A DNA stretch of 64,000 bases from positions 992,001 through 1,056,000 of the forward strand of contig CM074698.1 of NCBI GenBank assembly GCA_037367355.1, written 5' to 3'. Below, piece by piece: positions 40,601-49,076 of this stretch; within the stretch, counting starts at the first letter, position 1, and the number at the start of each line of letters is the position of its first letter. Under the pieces are notes generated by a model. The model saw nothing but the letters and a program-made list of their open reading frames with translations. It did no database searches and was not told the DNA's origin. This DNA comes from Neoscytalidium dimidiatum (taxonomy: Eukaryota; Ascomycota; Dothideomycetes; Botryosphaeriales; Botryosphaeriaceae). The translations under genes were made by a program, and so were the position numbers.

Positions 40601-41682
40601 GGGAGTCGGTTAGCGGCACCCGCCCATCCACGGCGAGCGACAATCCTAGCCCTCCGCGTCGCGCCAACAGTGACGCGTCATTCTGGAGATCCAAGAGAGG
40701 TTCCAAGGCATGGTCAGAGGATGTGCCTTCGCCGATGTGGCCGTCTGACGTTCGGGATGAGAGGGACTGGGCGGTCGCAACACCCGATCCAGGAAAAAGC
40801 AGGGAAAGTTTGGGTGTCTCAACCGAGGGTGAAGATTGGGATGTCGAAGCTGCAGCCGAAGGACGGGTCGTGCAGGTGATGTTCACGGTGCCAAGACAAA
40901 GGCTTCGGGTTGTCAATGTGGACGTGGATGGAGAGACGTCAGATGAGACAAGAAGCACCCGGGTGCCCAGCGAGAGCAAAGGAAAGCAGCGCGTGGACCA
41001 CGACCACCTCGGCGATGACGACAAGCCACTACCGACTCCACCCGCCGCTACCGCAGCCGCCGCAGATCTGCTATCCGATAACGAAGATACGCCTACCGCT
41101 AAGGGCAAGCAAAAAGCAACGCCACAGCCGCCTCCTCCGGGCAACACCCCGCCCCCACCCCGCGCTCCTCCCGCAGTTGCCACCACACCCACTCCTCCAG
41201 CAGACATCCAACTTCCCGGCACCCTTCCGGATCTGCAACCACTCCACAAGCCTCCCCCGCTCTCTCCGGCTTTTCCATACGACGACGACGTCTCAGAACC
41301 TCTTGCCCCTCCGCCCTCCCTCTCTCTGCTTACCAGGTCGACCGGCCTCACACACACCACCACCGCTGCCTCTCTCATATCCCCTTACGGCGCCAACTCG
41401 CCGACCAACCCCGCGGCTTCGACTTCGACGCTTGGTACCACCATCACAGCACCAGAGACGCCGGTGCGCGGCCGCCCGAGCGACAGGAATCTGCGCGATG
41501 TGCGGAAGGAGCGTGAGGCGAGGAGTATTAGTCGGGGAAGGGGGCTATTAACGCCGGTAAAAACGGCACCAGGGACCCCGGCGACAGGAGAGAGAAGTAA
41601 GAGTAGAGTGTCGGTGAGAAGTGAGGGTGGTAACAGCGTGAAGGATTTAGTGAAAGAAATCGAGGCGAGGAATCGTGGATGA
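37624..41682 (+). CDS. Kelch ectodomain, single-TM protein with long cytoplasmic tail (1352 aa)
   Basis: Single exon with ATG 37624. Signal peptide residues 1-24 (VGLLLLHRAHA|Q). The ectodomain (about 25-440) is a kelch/galactose-oxidase-type beta-propeller: blades end in GG doublets with a hydrophobic strand before (FVLIGGHTQN, IIVFGGWVGD, MMIAGGYSIS) and there are many N-glycosylation sequons. A Ser-rich stalk leads to a TM helix at about 448-470 (LGAGLGIGLAAVLAMTIFYFWY), stopped by KRYLRKKRE. The remaining 880 residues are a disordered cytoplasmic tail, Ser/Thr/Pro/Arg-rich with proline runs (PPPPGNTPPPPRAPP) near 1180 and several S-x-x-R type stretches suited to phosphorylation and SH3 binding. 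The order suggests a cell-surface sensor or polarity scaffold, but this is inference; no kinase or enzyme domain is present. A second kelch gene lies at the left edge. Confidence 0.9.
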   Translation: MDSPRLFGLPRALVGLLLLHRAHAQLPYHPTRVFRSTKDSDLIYLFGPAPAASDQAQLRSLDVSSSLDPANLQYNTLYSALPWSSPDTQTPYIPVVEANGNITVYAGACADLPQNAKIWTLDVDDDARHHGNGTWSSADVLMGSSDGASQLAPTFLSTGMSFSTSEDGANASTFAFGGMCPYANAAQSEWQASANYSNTMLQLSPGSASQYTVNVAPTRGPPVAEAGFALVGLPPTYSNGSGGSRDQQQNFVLIGGHTQNAYINMSQVALYSLPQETWTFLGVEQPSQEHTGLATRDQATEVEPRSGHTALLTSDGTKIIVFGGWVGDVNTPADPQLAVLNIGEGYGGDGTWHWTIPSTSGSGLADGAGIYGHGAVMLSGDVMMIAGGYSISSTSSRFKSRADLAQNTQSYFFNVTSNAWLSEYSPAADSSSGSSSGSDKESSTSKAGLGAGLGIGLAAVLAMTIFYFWYKRYLRKKREIREKEIDRSLSRDPYNYNGNELYGNGGDYADYLSDREAAALAVDPWFLNGRQGWKAQRAQEAERTGLLVEIPSPTRGLRRSLHGRAYHQAPRYDESRVNQGSGGIHPIDEEDEIESMTNERTGMPEMTERPRTAENRISTLSTASMGAGNDPFVDPDPLRSHPVLAPQNVVHFPTSLKSTSNIPVVQPGPSSFLQARTTDVRSNSPNWELIAYSSSSGRSDQGSTDKSDRTESNLSDQSARSAFSTLSARSGAASVARTLSNASAAILATFTNPFSTPNVSPVNERQRLSLQIPPGSQQAARQSGESLGNNGRANADADSFRTAKTSFAKLQAEGEALLGGRPEDIDDLPAPSAYPSSTSSDRESPNLVHTPVDFYPKRSLEHHKDQEQDVTPLHQNEETLHRLTHSASSETLELSTPIDNSFATRDRSKSWIRGSVRLALARRPSSSHRHSNSHDRTQSLTSSGHRRRRHTNEDDGSGWFGSGGAGGSGTRSGTSSPTKLRRHRRTGSGVGVGESVSGTRPSTASDNPSPPRRANSDASFWRSKRGSKAWSEDVPSPMWPSDVRDERDWAVATPDPGKSRESLGVSTEGEDWDVEAAAEGRVVQVMFTVPRQRLRVVNVDVDGETSDETRSTRVPSESKGKQRVDHDHLGDDDKPLPTPPAATAAAADLLSDNEDTPTAKGKQKATPQPPPPGNTPPPPRAPPAVATTPTPPADIQLPGTLPDLQPLHKPPPLSPAFPYDDDVSEPLAPPPSLSLLTRSTGLTHTTTAASLISPYGANSPTNPAASTSTLGTTITAPETPVRGRPSDRNLRDVRKEREARSISRGRGLLTPVKTAPGTPATGERSKSRVSVRSEGGNSVKDLVKEIEARNRG

Positions 41683-42675
41683 AGTCCTTGGATATCTCTT
41701 GCTAGGCCCTTCTTCTTTTTCTTTTATTTGAAGTATAGAGATTGTCACGTGTCCATGAGGGATGAGCCCCCGGTCAAGGTTGGAGTTTCTTCTTCCTTTT
41801 TTTGTTTTCGCTCCGCCTTGACGGATTACCCTGATTTGCAAGCGCATCGGTGTTTTTGGTGTTGTTTCAGTTCCCCCATGGTATGGAAATGGTGGGGGCG
41901 GGTCTTTTGGCTTTGACAACTTCCCTTCTTTTATATTTCTATTGCACGTCGGTAGGGATTTTTGTCTATATTCTTGCATGTAGTTTCATTCGTTTCGATG
42001 GGCGGTTTGGTGGTTTTGTAGTCGTGGTAGATTCCTTTTCTATTCACTTGGCGAGAATGGGTGGATGGCTGGATAGCCTGCGAACAACCAGTGGTAACAT
42101 TTTGAGAGGCGAACCGTGGATGAGAGGAGATATCGAAAGCTGCAGGTTGAGACGTAGAGTTGAATGAAGATGGTGAATGACTCAAATCTACATGTCTGAC
42201 ACTTGCTTACGAAAGTAGATTTTTATTCGTAGAGAAATCAACATTCGATGACATGCAATGTGAGATTATCCGAGAATAGGATCGACACAGCAGCTTTAGG
42301 TGATGATGGAGGAGGTCGGCGCAGAGCATGGGAGCATTTCGCCTTGCATAGACGCTGTCAGTGGACGTGCAAAATATTTGTGCCTCCTTTCGTGAATCTC
42401 GGCTATTTTCGTATGAACTACGCTGTGTATTACCTCATTCGCGGTAATCTGCACATTCGGTCCAGTTTTCTCATACGCATTCACGGCATTGCCCCTTAAG
42501 AACTGTGATACATATTTCCTTATTTACTTTTCATGTTAAACGATGTCGACTACAAGAACTCGTCTAATTCTCCTACTGATACAGTATACTGATCGACTAC
42601 GATATCTGCCGAATTTCAATAAATCGAGCGAGCGCCGGGGTCAAGAAACTTTTCAAGTCTGATCGAAGCGTAGAA
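41683..42675. other. Intergenic, T-rich 3' region
   Basis: T-rich on the plus strand to about 42.0 kb, fitting the 3' UTR of the kelch gene. No gene is seen. Confidence 0.5.
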
Positions 42676-43205
42676 ATGGATTATTTAGGAGTCCAGGCAG
42701 CTGATGAACTGTTGTGTAAGGGTGAATTCCCCCACCCCTCTTGGTCCTGTGGGCTCGAGGCATCGCTTGATCAGTTGCTTCGCCTTGGGAGAGAAGGCTG
42801 TAAAAGAGCCTGGCTCAACAAGACGAAACGATACTTAGAAGAACCTGGCATATGGCCTTTTCAAAAAACCAATCCCTTCGCATCAAAGGCCACAAGCCTA
42901 CGCAGGATTCTATCTGATTACTTCATAGGTGGGGGAAGAATGGGCTGTGCAGCGGCGGAGCACCAAGTCTCTGGTCATGATTCCAGACGATGAGACATGT
43001 GCGTGGCTGTGTATGCATGATAACAGCAGCCATTGCAAACTAGCCCGAAGTGAATATCCTTTAGAAGGAATGATTTTCGAAGATTGGAGTATTGTTTCAC
43101 CGGTCAGAGCCTCGCAAGAACGACTACAGATATGGCGACGCTCGTAAGTGGGTCACCCCGCCTTCGTTTCTGATCTGTTATAGGTCCGTTGAGACTGTTA
43201 TCTAG
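42676..43205 (+). CDS. Possible three-exon small gene (143 aa), unrecognised
   Basis: Tentative exons 42676-42928, 42987-43143 and 43184-43205. The first intron is 58 nt (GTGGGG donor, TTCCAG acceptor) and joins two otherwise separate frames as DYFI|DDETCAWL. The second is only 40 nt but has a canonical GTAAGT donor and TTATAG acceptor; without it the frame stops at 43147. Exon 1 encodes a Lys/Arg/Trp-containing helical segment (RAWLNKTKRYLEEPGIW), exon 2 a Cys-bearing segment (TCAWLCMHDNSSHC). No known domain or signal peptide is visible. It sits in a gene-poor, AT-leaning region where chance frames are shorter, which gives slight support. It could equally be a degenerating fragment. Confidence 0.3.
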
Positions 43206-43955
43206 ATCCAACGCAGGAGTTTCTCATGTGGTGCTCCCTAAGCCATTTCAAAGCTTCGATCCTTCTTCGGGTTTGAGAGCATCATGCGATGGAGTCGAAG
43301 CGCAATTTTCAAGGCTTACTCTTCAAGCGCTCAAGGTTCAATCCGTCGCGCTTTGTTTTCCTCCACTATTCTTTCCAAAATCTCGCAAAGTACACGTTTC
43401 CTTTCACGAACTATCATTCTAAGGCGTCGGTGGCGCGCTGATACGCTATCTTGATTTTCTTCCTCCACTGCTTCGCAACACACGTCTTGCTAGTCAGTCC
43501 TCTTGGCGTTTCTCACTATCGACTCTATTTCCCCGTCTCCCGCGCCCATCTCAAGCGTTTCAAACCCCCATTAGAAGATTTTTCGGTGTAGTCATCAAAT
43601 AGTGCTCTAATTTGAGTTCGTGTACCAATTTGACGATGTATTTCTCCGACCAAGCTTCAAAGTACAACTAACGTAGCTAGTCGAAATCAAGTAAGAGAAG
43701 AAAAAAGGCGAAAGTAAATTAAATCTTACAGAGTCTAAAGCTCATCAAAACCAAGTCACTTTTATTCCTCTAGAGACTGGGAACTCAAAGCAGCCTCTGC
43801 CATTTTGGAAACGCGCTCCAGAAGTGAGAATCACACATTTTGAGGAACGCTATTCTGTATGCGAAGATGCACATTGAGTCCGAGTTTCTGCAGGTATGGA
43901 TGAATGAAAACACGGCCCGTAATTCTACGGTGACATACAGAGATGTATTCATAAG

Positions 43956-43971
43956 AAAAAAAAAAAAAAAA
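43956..43971. repeat. Poly-A tract (16 nt)
   Basis: Uninterrupted A run on the plus strand in gene-poor sequence. Confidence 0.85.
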
Positions 43972-44379
43972 GAGGCCAGGACGCTCACCCCGGCTTTCAC
44001 AATGGATTTTCCAGGAAATTTGGTCGTCGCTGCATGGAGGATTAATGTTCAAAAGGACGATAGCGCGGACCGTGACCGATTTGTATGGACGCACTTGCTG
44101 TATCAATTGTGGGGAGGAGAGAGGGAAAATGGGCTGGAACAATTCGCTGAGCAATTGTGCATGTTAACAATCTAGCCAGATCGCAGCGGTCGCAACGAAT
44201 TCGCTTCGCGGTCGCGACACCAGAAACACCAAGAGTGAAATGCTCCTCGATCCCTGATGGCGGGGAAGCGAAAGAGCGTTGGCACCACCACACTCTTATA
44301 CCCACAAACCCAAGAAAACCAACAGCCGCACTAATCCACTAACGGTGGGTGCAGCCTGAGGCAACCGCTAGAAATGGGC

Positions 44380-44420
44380 GAGTGGCCACACTCAACCTCG
44401 GTGTGGCCATATGGCCACTC
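44380..44420. repeat. Nested inverted repeat (hairpin)
   Basis: Outer arms GAGTGGCC (44380-44387) and GGCCACTC (44413-44420) enclose inner arms GGCCACAC (44384-44391) and GTGTGGCC (44401-44408). The arms overlap, so two alternative hairpins are possible. Confidence 0.75.
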
Positions 44421-44570
44421 TCTCATACAAATTTGCGCCAAGAGACGCAAATGGACCAATCGGCCACAGACACACGATATGCAGGTGCTGGGCCGTGGCA
44501 CTCCACGGTGCCATTTCAATTCCTAGCAGTGCTGCGAGGCAACAAAAATGGGCTCTGGCCTTGATTAATG

Positions 44571-44584
44571 GGCGGACGTCCGCC
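44571..44584. repeat. Perfect 14-bp palindrome
   Basis: GGCGGACGTCCGCC reads the same on both strands. It lies between the nested hairpin and a short direct repeat. Confidence 0.8.
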
Positions 44585-44598
44585 TTGTGTGCGGCAGT

Positions 44599-44635
44599 TG
44601 AGCCGCAGTGTGAGGCATTTGAGCCGCAGTGCGAG
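44599..44635. repeat. Short direct repeat, 21-bp period
   Basis: TGAGCCGCAGTG(T/C)GAG occurs at 44599-44614 and 44620-44635 with one mismatch. Confidence 0.75.
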
Positions 44636-45086
44636 GGCAGCAATAATGCGAACCGCCGTCAGCAGGCAACCAGCAGCGTGCATAAGCCCCGAGCACCGTC
44701 ACCGGGATTGATATGGGCCAAACGAGGAGCACGGACAGTTCTTACGATGTAACAGCCTTTTTATATATCTTCAGTTGCGAGCAACAATCCGCCGTTTAGA
44801 GAAGAAATTATCAAAGAGCATCTTCGTCCTCCCTTTATTCCGGTTTGCTTGCACCATTTACGTTGTCAAGTCTGCTAAATATTTACTCGACCCCACAGCC
44901 CATTTGTTCCTAAATATCGTCCCGCTTCTGGTCCGCATACTTGCCCCCACGGCAGTCGCCTAACCTGCCATTTACGAGTCTGCGGCTCTGTGCAGAGGTG
45001 TCAGTGGATTGCTGTTCTTCTTTTTTGTTTGGCCTTCGCACAGGTATCCGCCCCAGAATCAGGACATTTTAAGCCGTCGAAGCAAA

Positions 45087-45518
45087 ATGTCTAAGCGGCG
45101 CGATCAGCAGGCCACCAACTGTAAACTATCCCGCTTCCATACAAAATTCCCCAGTTTCTTTCCCACAGCTGTTAGTACTACGAATGCTCATTGTAGAATC
45201 GTGGCTTTAGACACCATACCCGCATTTGAACCCCAGAAGAGCCAAAGGTGGTCGACCGAGGCTGTTATAGCTTTGGTTGGAGTCCTCGTTACAATTGTTC
45301 CCATGTTAGCTTTCCTTTGCAGAAAGTTAGCGTCTCGCAGAGCGGATACCTTGCGAGGTGGGGCGTCTGTCAGAACAAGTACACGACCGCGTCACCATGC
45401 ACACTACTATGCGTTAAAGCTAACCAATCAAAATCCAGACAGGGATGACGATGCAGAAATGGGCAACATCCAGTCCATGCTACGTAGGCCGACCCTGAGC
45501 CGCTCCAACACATTATAA
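45087..45518 (+). CDS. Possible small single-TM protein (143 aa)
   Basis: ATG 45087 to a TAA at 45516-45518. The frame stays open further upstream, but this ATG precedes a basic start (MSKRRDQQ). A hydrophobic segment at about residues 57-76 (AVIALVGVLVTIVPMLAFLC) is preceded by RWSTE and followed by RKLASRRAD, the charge pattern of a single-pass membrane protein. The WSTEAVIALV start resembles many short fungal membrane proteins whose role is unknown. The C-terminal 60 residues are polar with Arg/Ser-rich ends. No signal peptide, no domain. An intron ending at one of several AG sites cannot be excluded. It lies in a gene-poor region, so expression is uncertain. Confidence 0.4.
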   Translation: MSKRRDQQATNCKLSRFHTKFPSFFPTAVSTTNAHCRIVALDTIPAFEPQKSQRWSTEAVIALVGVLVTIVPMLAFLCRKLASRRADTLRGGASVRTSTRPRHHAHYYALKLTNQNPDRDDDAEMGNIQSMLRRPTLSRSNTL

Positions 45519-46828
45519 GGCCAAGTCTCCAATTCTGTGGGGATTCTAATCGCAAGGCATCCAAGATTATCTATGTCTGCCAGTGGGGCCCAACATGCAG
45601 CAAGCACAAGAGTTCATCTCAATCGAGACCATCCGATGCGCCACATCACCACTTGCACACAATTTACAATGGGGCAAATAGTCATGGATCAAGTCAAATG
45701 AATCAAGCCTCGTTTTCTGCTAGTGTATTCCGTTTGAAGGATTTTGAGTCAGTTATTGCATTTGTACGGTCAGTCCATTAGAAGCACAGCTATGTATACA
45801 ATACAAAGAGATTAGACTTATGATTGAAAAGAAATTTTTATGTAGGCACTCTTTTCTCCCCCATCGTTGATGGAATGAGCAGGATGACCTCGCAAGATTA
45901 GGCGCAGAATTTCATATTCACAGCCACTAAGATAGTATGCGTGGTGTTAGAGAGATAAATGGAGCCTTTTTTTTTTTTTTTTTGCCACAGTCGAAGTAAA
46001 AGTATAGCATGGTAAAAAGCCTGTGCAGAGGATCAACAGCTGAACAGTAACTCTCTTGGATTTTCTTATTTACGTCGTCCGACACACAACCCCTCTCTTC
46101 CTACATTTCCACCAAGGGTGCATAGCTTCACCGACCAACAACCCAACAATGAGTTGCCGATGCAGGAAACCAAGAATGAAGTGCAAAAGCGCCAACGAGA
46201 AAGACAAGATTCAAAGCCATTTCCATGCCCCGGAAGTTCCACCCCTAGTCCCCCAACCTTCCGAAAGAATTCCGAAACATCCAAATACCTCACCTCCTCT
46301 CTGTGCCTTCCAGGCTACCTCGGAATGATCAACATCCGTCCCTCTTGCTGCAAACGACCCGCTTGTATCCCCGCAGGGCCTATGCTGACTGGCACCGGAT
46401 ATTCTCAGAAAGCTGGTGCGGTAGGTAGCCGTTGTGGTAGTCGCTTCCTAGGCGACATGGATCGATGTTGATTATTTCGAGGGAAGACGTCGTCGATGGG
46501 CCGAAGCGTTTCCGTCCTCCGGACAGGCACATGACCCGCATGATGCCGGGCAGGCGTCGAGCGCGCTCGCGGATGTTGTTCTCAAAATTAAAATGATGTT
46601 CTGGTCGTCCGCACCGTCAGTCCGCGCTCTCAGTCCCCATAAACCTCGGCCGAGTGGGTGCAGGCCCAAGCTCCTCCTCCTCCTTCCACAAACCTCGAAC
46701 CCCCTCCTCACCCCCATAAAAAACAATCGTCAGGACCCATCATCATCAAAAAGAAACCACGTACCTCAGTCCCCACGAATCCACCACACTCCACTTAAAA
46801 GCCTTTTCTTTTTCCCCCTCAAGCCCCT
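45519..46828. other. Intergenic, no supported gene
   Basis: Contains a 17-T run at 45967-45983. Plus frames at 46056-46328 and 46118-46471 overlap each other and carry no recognisable domain. Confidence 0.45.
45967..45983. repeat. Poly-T tract (17 nt)
   Basis: Uninterrupted T run in non-coding sequence. Confidence 0.85.
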
Positions 46829-47215
46829 TCACTCCGGCCCGCTCTCCCCGCCCCTCGTCCGCGACGCGCTCCGGCTCCTGCTGCCCTCGCCGCCGCACCG
46901 CAGCTCCTGGCTCCAGATCTCGAGCGCGGCGTGCCGGTCGTGCAGCAGCTTGATGCTCTCGTCCAGCCCGCGGCCGGGCCGCAGCGCCGGGTCGGCCAGC
47001 GCCTCGCGCTCGTGCCGGCTGGCCGTGACCTCGCGGACGAGCTCCTCGAGGCGCGCCTTGGCCGACTTCTTGTACTGCGTGCGCCGGAACGAGCGCGCGC
47101 GGTCGGACGACGCGCTGCGCGTCTGGCCGACGTACTTGGGCACCTGCAGGCCGCCGGGGAAGCCGCCGGCGGGGGCGGCCGCCGTGTTGTTGGTCGAGGA
47201 CGCTGTGGTCGCCAT
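46829..47215 (-). CDS. Hypothetical Arg/Ala-rich protein (128 aa)
   Basis: Single exon on the minus strand, ATG ending at 47215, in a GC-rich island inside AT-richer flanks, which supports coding. After a Thr/Ala/Gly-rich start comes VPKYVGQTRSASSDRARSF, then a charged helix likely to form a coiled coil (KKSAKARLEELVREVTASRHEREAL, about residues 49-73) and a second helix (LDESIKLLHDRHAALEIWSQEL). The end is Arg/Ser/Gly-rich. No signal peptide, TM or catalytic motif. The two overlapping frames on the same strand are longer but lose these helical features and run through homopolymers. Its leader contains a TG repeat and a 19-T run (plus-strand sense). Function unknown. Confidence 0.55.
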   Translation of the reverse strand: MATTASSTNNTAAAPAGGFPGGLQVPKYVGQTRSASSDRARSFRRTQYKKSAKARLEELVREVTASRHEREALADPALRPGRGLDESIKLLHDRHAALEIWSQELRCGGEGSRSRSASRTRGGESGPE

Positions 47216-47219
47216 CGTA

Positions 47220-47234
47220 ATGTGTGTGTGTGTG
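47220..47234. repeat. (TG)n microsatellite
   Basis: About seven TG units immediately upstream of the minus-strand start at 47215. Confidence 0.8.
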
Positions 47235-47295
47235 TATGCAGTACGCGAGTGTCGATGCGTTGTGGCAGGTCTTGCAAGGCTCCGGGACGCTCGCG

Positions 47296-47314
47296 TTTTT
47301 TTTTTTTTTTTTTT
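47296..47314. repeat. Poly-T tract (19 nt)
   Basis: Uninterrupted run on the plus strand, about 80 bp upstream of the minus-strand start at 47215. Confidence 0.85.
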
Positions 47315-49076
47315 GGTGTCCAGGCTTCCTTTCGCAGGTGAGTTGCTGAAGGTTGTTGCTGTGAAGAAGGGTTTGGGAAACTTCAGTTGGATGGGAAAGA
47401 GAGGCAGAGAGAGAGAAGAAAAAAAGGTGTCGGTGTAGCTGCGAAGTAGTGATGGGCGAGCAACGAAATAATAGCGGAGATTCTATAGCCATCAATCTTT
47501 CATACGTAGCGAGATGGTGGTTCGAGCACAGGGCGCCTTCCTGCGCGTGGCCTGTGTCCGCCCGGTCGATTTCTGTCTGGTGATGCGGGAGAGACAGAGG
47601 AGGGTACGTGGTTGCGTGTGGAGACTCGCATAAACCGCAGATCCCCGTAATTAGACTGTGCGTTGGGGTGAAATAAAATCACAATTTCGTGTAGTTTTTG
47701 GTTTGCCGCGAGTCCGGGCCCGCGCCCCTTCTTTGCTTTTCTCACCCGCCGGCGAAGGGAAAATAAAGGAAATGACAGAACATGATCGGTAGCGTAATAA
47801 AGGAGAGCCCGGGAAGCTAAACACCATGCCCTAATGATTGACCTTGCAGCTGCCCTCACCGTTCTCATTTCCAGCATCCCAGCATCCCAGCATCCCAGCT
47901 TCTGCTGCTCCCGCCCCCGACTCTTCCGGCAGCTCGCCTGAAGGAGCAGCAATGCCGGCTTTGCCCTTTCCTGCATCCTTCTTCTATGCAAACCTCTGAA
48001 ACAGGTCGCGATGCAGCTCATGAAACGCAATAAACACGAGCCGTTGCGCCCAAAATTGTCAGCCCTACCCGCTGCCGCGTCAAGCTGTCGCTCACGACAG
48101 CTGGCAGCTCCCCCGGCTCGCCCTGCTCCCCGTGCACTCCTTGACCGGTCCGCTCATAGCTCCTTAGTCACCCGCCTCATTTCTGGACCCTCTCCGTTTC
48201 GCACAATTAAATTCCCTTGGGAGGGTGATGACGGCGCTCGGTTACCGTACGCTGCCGAGACTTACAATAATACCTTTATTGGACGCCCGCTTTATTGGGA
48301 CCGTCTCTCTTTCACCTCGCATTCCGAGCTGCGGCCACCGTGTCTCCAAGGACCCGTCATGCAGCTCGGTTTCTCCGAAATACGTCGATTGAATCGTACT
48401 CCGAGGAAGGATGACGAGGCAAAACTCCCTCTCCACTCGAGCCAAAATCTTCATGTGACTTGCATCCTCTCCTGGTCCGGGCAGCAGAGACTCCGGAACC
48501 AGGGCGCGCCAGGACACCTTTGGGTTTGAGACACTGTAGCATGAGCGGCGAGCAAGGGCCATCGCGAACGTCAGCATGACGGCACTGGTCGGGACGTCAG
48601 GGGGCTGATATCGATAGAAGAGCACGCGGGGTGGCTCGTCCAACGAGCATCCAAGTACGGACGCTGGCTCTCGTGAAAATCAGAGGCCATACGCTGGTCG
48701 ATGTGTCATCACAAGATAAGCAAGCGATGCGGGGAAACATGTCAGAAGGAAGCTTAAATGGTTCCATTATTGGTATCTCGAATCGGTTGCTTCTCGTGGC
48801 AACACTTTTAAAACGATAAAAACCCTGTTGAGGGGTATATACTCTTGACTTTCCAAGCTCCAGCGGCGCATGTTGAACGCTGCATTTTTTCCCGTCCGTT
48901 TCCCTGTACCGAAACGCCTTGCAAAAATTCCGTTGTTGAGAAACGCCCATGTTGAATTCTCCATCAACCCCCATTCATATCATGCCTGTTGAAAAGACTT
49001 TTGATATCATAACACATGACAAGCAGCCACCATCGCTGGAAGCTGGCGCAGCTATGTTGGAGTAGCTGCTATACGC
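47315..49076. other. Intergenic, no supported gene
   Basis: Between the minus-strand hypothetical gene and the 3' end of MET6. Frames up to 172 codons occur on both strands at 48.0-49.0 kb without domains. It holds an 8-bp tandem repeat at 47873-47899. Confidence 0.45.
47873..47899. repeat. AGCATCCC tandem repeat, 3.4 copies
   Basis: Three perfect copies of the 8-bp unit plus a partial AGC. Confidence 0.85.

Larger units (their letters stand above)
43206..45086. other. Gene-poor region with hairpins and homopolymers
   Basis: Contains a 16-A run at 43956-43971 and a compact cluster of inverted and direct repeats at 44380-44635, listed separately. A 111-codon plus frame at 43840-44175 crosses the A-run and is not convincing. 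Confidence 0.45.

Noticed and set aside
46746..47495. 249-codon minus-strand frame overlapping the 128-aa hypothetical gene
   Set aside because: It reads through the poly-A run (KKKKKK) and becomes Arg/Ala/Gly-rich noise; the frame starting at 47215 has clear helices and a clean start.
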